Assembly: GCA_025356715.1 (NCBI GenBank)
Contig: JANXRU010000066.1
Span: 1-34,605, forward strand
Source: Bacteroidota bacterium
GTDB lineage: Bacteria; Bacteroidota; Bacteroidia; B-17B0; B-17BO
Direction of reading: 5' to 3'
DNA: 34,605 nt
The position numbers and the translations under genes were made by a program. Under the pieces are notes generated by a model, which was given only the letters and a program-made list of their open reading frames with translations, was not told the origin of the DNA and did not search any database. Shown here in pieces: positions 32,908 through 34,605 of this stretch (its first letter is position 1; each line of letters begins with the position of its first letter).

Positions 32908-33951
32908 CTACAACCATTTCCTGCGCTTGAAATATACTAACAAACCAATAATTGTTGTTAGCATGATAGCCCATAATACATAATACCCATTTTGCGTTTT
33001 GAGTTCTGGCATATGTTCGAAGTTCATTCCATATACTCCAACCATAAATGTTACCGGAATAAATATTGAAGACATAATAGTTAACACCTTCATTACTTCA
33101 TTCATTTTATTAGCATTAGTACTTAAATAAATATCCATAATACCTGATAATAAATCACGATACGTTTCAACTGTATCAATAATTCGCGTGACATGGTCGC
33201 TTAAATCACGCAAATAAATATCACTCGAAGCATTAATTAGGGTGGTTTCTGAACGGATCATGTTATTAATTAAATCGCGCATTGGCCAAACTTGCTTGCG
33301 CAAATAAATCATTTCACGCTTTAATCGATACAATTCTAAAATAGATTTTTTATCAGAGTCTCCAATTATTTCCTCTTCAATAATTTCAATTTTATCTCCT
33401 ATTTTTTCTATAGCAACGAAATAACAATCCACTACTGCATCCATTAGAGCATAAGCCAAATAATCAGCGCCAAGCTTTCTAACGCGACCTTTGCATGTTC
33501 TTAAGCGATTTCTTATGATATCAAAAGCGTCTCCTCCATGAGGTTCTTGAAAAGAAATAACTGTGTTTTCACAAAGTACAATTGCTAATTGTTCTGACTC
33601 TACTTCAGTTGTATAATTAATCATTCGCATGATCGCTACAACGTAATGTTCAAAATCTTCAAACTTAGCACGTTGATCTACGTGAACAATGTCTTCTAAC
33701 GTTAATGGATGAATGTTATAAAACTTGCCTAATTTTTCAATTAAATCAGTATCATGCAACCCTTCAACATTAATCCATTTAATCATATTAGGTTTTACGT
33801 GAGATAAGCATTCTGCTAAATCGTAATATTGATCTTCAAAATATTCAGTATCATTATACTCAATCAATGTGATTTTTATTTTATCCGTTCTCTCTTCCCC
33901 ATTATAAAATAAGGTTCCAGGAGGTGCGCCAACATTGTGAGATTTTGCCAT
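32908..33951 (-). CDS. corA: CorA-type magnesium/cobalt transporter
   Basis: A 347-residue pentameric ion channel for Mg2+ and Co2+. The cytoplasmic N-terminal domain fills about residues 1-285 and includes PLTLEDIVHVDQRAKFEDF. Two transmembrane helices follow, the first around FIPVTFMVGV ending in the selectivity motif Gly-Met-Asn (308-310, YGMNFEHMPEL), the second IMLTTIIGLLVYF, closing with the basic KRRKWL tail. Length matches the Thermotoga-type members. Only 4 bp separate its stop from that of the convergent outer-membrane protein gene. The aspartate kinase gene ends 26 bp upstream on the same strand. Confidence 0.96.
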   Translation of the reverse strand: MAKSHNVGAPPGTLFYNGEERTDKIKITLIEYNDTEYFEDQYYDLAECLSHVKPNMIKWINVEGLHDTDLIEKLGKFYNIHPLTLEDIVHVDQRAKFEDFEHYVVAIMRMINYTTEVESEQLAIVLCENTVISFQEPHGGDAFDIIRNRLRTCKGRVRKLGADYLAYALMDAVVDCYFVAIEKIGDKIEIIEEEIIGDSDKKSILELYRLKREMIYLRKQVWPMRDLINNMIRSETTLINASSDIYLRDLSDHVTRIIDTVETYRDLLSGIMDIYLSTNANKMNEVMKVLTIMSSIFIPVTFMVGVYGMNFEHMPELKTQNGYYVLWAIMLTTIIGLLVYFKRRKWL

Positions 33952-33977
33952 GTAATTTTTATTTTTCTACCGATTAC

Positions 33978-34605
33978 CTATTCTTCATTTTTCATTACCA
34001 TCTGTACAGTAAATCTACTTCTTTGTTCTAATAAAATTAATTTATTTTTAGTTAATAAATCGATTGTTTCTGGGGTATAATAACGCACGGTCATTAATTC
34101 TAAATTAGAATTATATAACACTTTAAAGGTTTGTTGAAGCTCCGTAACCAAAAGTTTAATTTTCTCTGCGTCATCATCGCAACACACTGAAAAACTTATA
34201 GCAGATAATTGCATTAGATTTATCTTAACACCGTTTTTAGAAAACAATTCAAATATATCGCTCAAATTATCTTCTGCAATAAATGAAAAATCTTTCGGCT
34301 GAATAGAAATTAATACTTGATTGACCTTGAATATATAAGAAGGAATGTTTAATCGATTCTCACCATCCTTAATCACTGTTCCGTTTTCCTTAGGGTTTAA
34401 AAAAGACTTAACGTACAGTGGGATTTGTTTATTCTGAAGGGGTTTAATGGTTTTTGGGTGAATAACGGTTGCGCCATAGTACGTTAATTCAATTGCATCT
34501 TGATACGTTAATTCGTCAATTTTTTTTGTTTTAGCAAACCATTTTGGATCTGCATTTAATACACCAGGTACATCTTTCCAAATAGTGACATTATTTGCAT
34601 TTAAA
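33978..34605 (-). CDS. lysC: Aspartate kinase, 3' part
   Basis: Phosphorylates aspartate, the first step of the lysine/threonine/methionine pathway; its product feeds asd. The gene runs off the right edge; 208 codons are visible. The fragment begins (minus strand) with the end of the kinase domain, VTIWKDVPGVLNADP and ELTYYGATVIHPKTIKPLQ, both diagnostic of aspartate kinases, then a regulatory ACT region (VLISIQPKDFSFIAEDNL onward) that could mediate feedback inhibition. A GTG at 34376 is an internal codon, not the start. No homoserine dehydrogenase domain follows, so this is a monofunctional enzyme. Confidence 0.92.
   Translation of the reverse strand, partial: LNANNVTIWKDVPGVLNADPKWFAKTKKIDELTYQDAIELTYYGATVIHPKTIKPLQNKQIPLYVKSFLNPKENGTVIKDGENRLNIPSYIFKVNQVLISIQPKDFSFIAEDNLSDIFELFSKNGVKINLMQLSAISFSVCCDDDAEKIKLLVTELQQTFKVLYNSNLELMTVRYYTPETIDLLTKNKLILLEQRSRFTVQMVMKNEE

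Noticed and set aside
33978..34376. A short independent gene starting at GTG 34376
   Set aside because: The frame continues upstream to the window edge with clear aspartate kinase motifs, so the GTG is internal.
35..34605. An asd-lysC amino-acid gene cluster
   Set aside because: The two genes are about 33 kb apart with many unrelated genes between; any functional link is through the pathway only.
1..34605. CRISPR array, tRNA genes or prophage
   Set aside because: No regularly spaced repeats, cloverleaf-like segments or phage genes were seen.

Overview
The window is chromosomal DNA of an AT-rich member of the Bacteroidota. Evidence: promoters of the Bacteroidota type (a -7 box TAnnTTTG, sometimes with TTTG about 18 bp upstream), a protein with a type IX secretion (T9SS) C-terminal sorting domain, many short lipoproteins, a lamin-tail-domain surface protein, an aspartate kinase fragment with ACT-like C-terminal sequence, and housekeeping genes (lpxB, surE, yidC, lysS, gmk) of Bacteroidota character. 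I cannot fix the order or genus from sequence alone.

Layout. 1-4.7 kb: asd and a hotdog acyl-CoA thioesterase (convergent, sharing one hairpin), an Ig-like-domain lipoprotein, a 63-residue histone-H1-like Lys/Ala protein with two terminators behind it, and a small lipoprotein. 4.75-6.6 kb: a U32-family protein (probable RNA hydroxylase type). 6.76-9.9 kb: an arsenic-response cluster arsR - DUF6428 - thioredoxin-type arsenate reductase - SAM methyltransferase - aquaporin, with two perfect 16-bp palindromic operators and no arsenite efflux pump, followed by a frameshifted Cys-rich mini-gene and a 32-residue membrane peptide. 9.9-13.4 kb: minus-strand operon surE - small membrane protein - lpxB - SpoIID-like protein. 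13.5-18 kb: ridA, an RRM RNA-binding protein, a Rieske-like lipoprotein that has lost its cluster ligands, an S41 C-terminal processing protease, and two unknown exported proteins. 18-22.2 kb: a 1142-residue lamin-tail/Ig-like surface protein and comF. 22.18-22.72 kb: non-coding repeat DNA containing a MITE-like element with terminal inverted repeats and a target duplication. 22.75-31.1 kb: gmk (apparently leaderless), an oligopeptide-type substrate-binding lipoprotein, exonuclease III, yidC, a T9SS cargo protein, a lipoprotein and lysS. 31.3-34.6 kb: an ECF-type sigma factor and an outer-membrane beta-barrel protein, then corA and the 3' part of an aspartate kinase gene running off the right edge.

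The most distinctive unit is the arsenic cluster. The sequence suggests a circuit in which ArsR represses at two sites, arsenate is reduced by the ArsC-like phosphatase, and arsenite leaves by a channel rather than a pump, with two neighbouring proteins (DUF6428 and the frameshifted peptide) carrying Cys-rich tails. Other points of interest are apparently leaderless gmk and outer-membrane protein genes, the MITE-like element, and the ligand-less Rieske lipoprotein. No tRNA, rRNA, CRISPR array, prophage or intact insertion sequence was seen.
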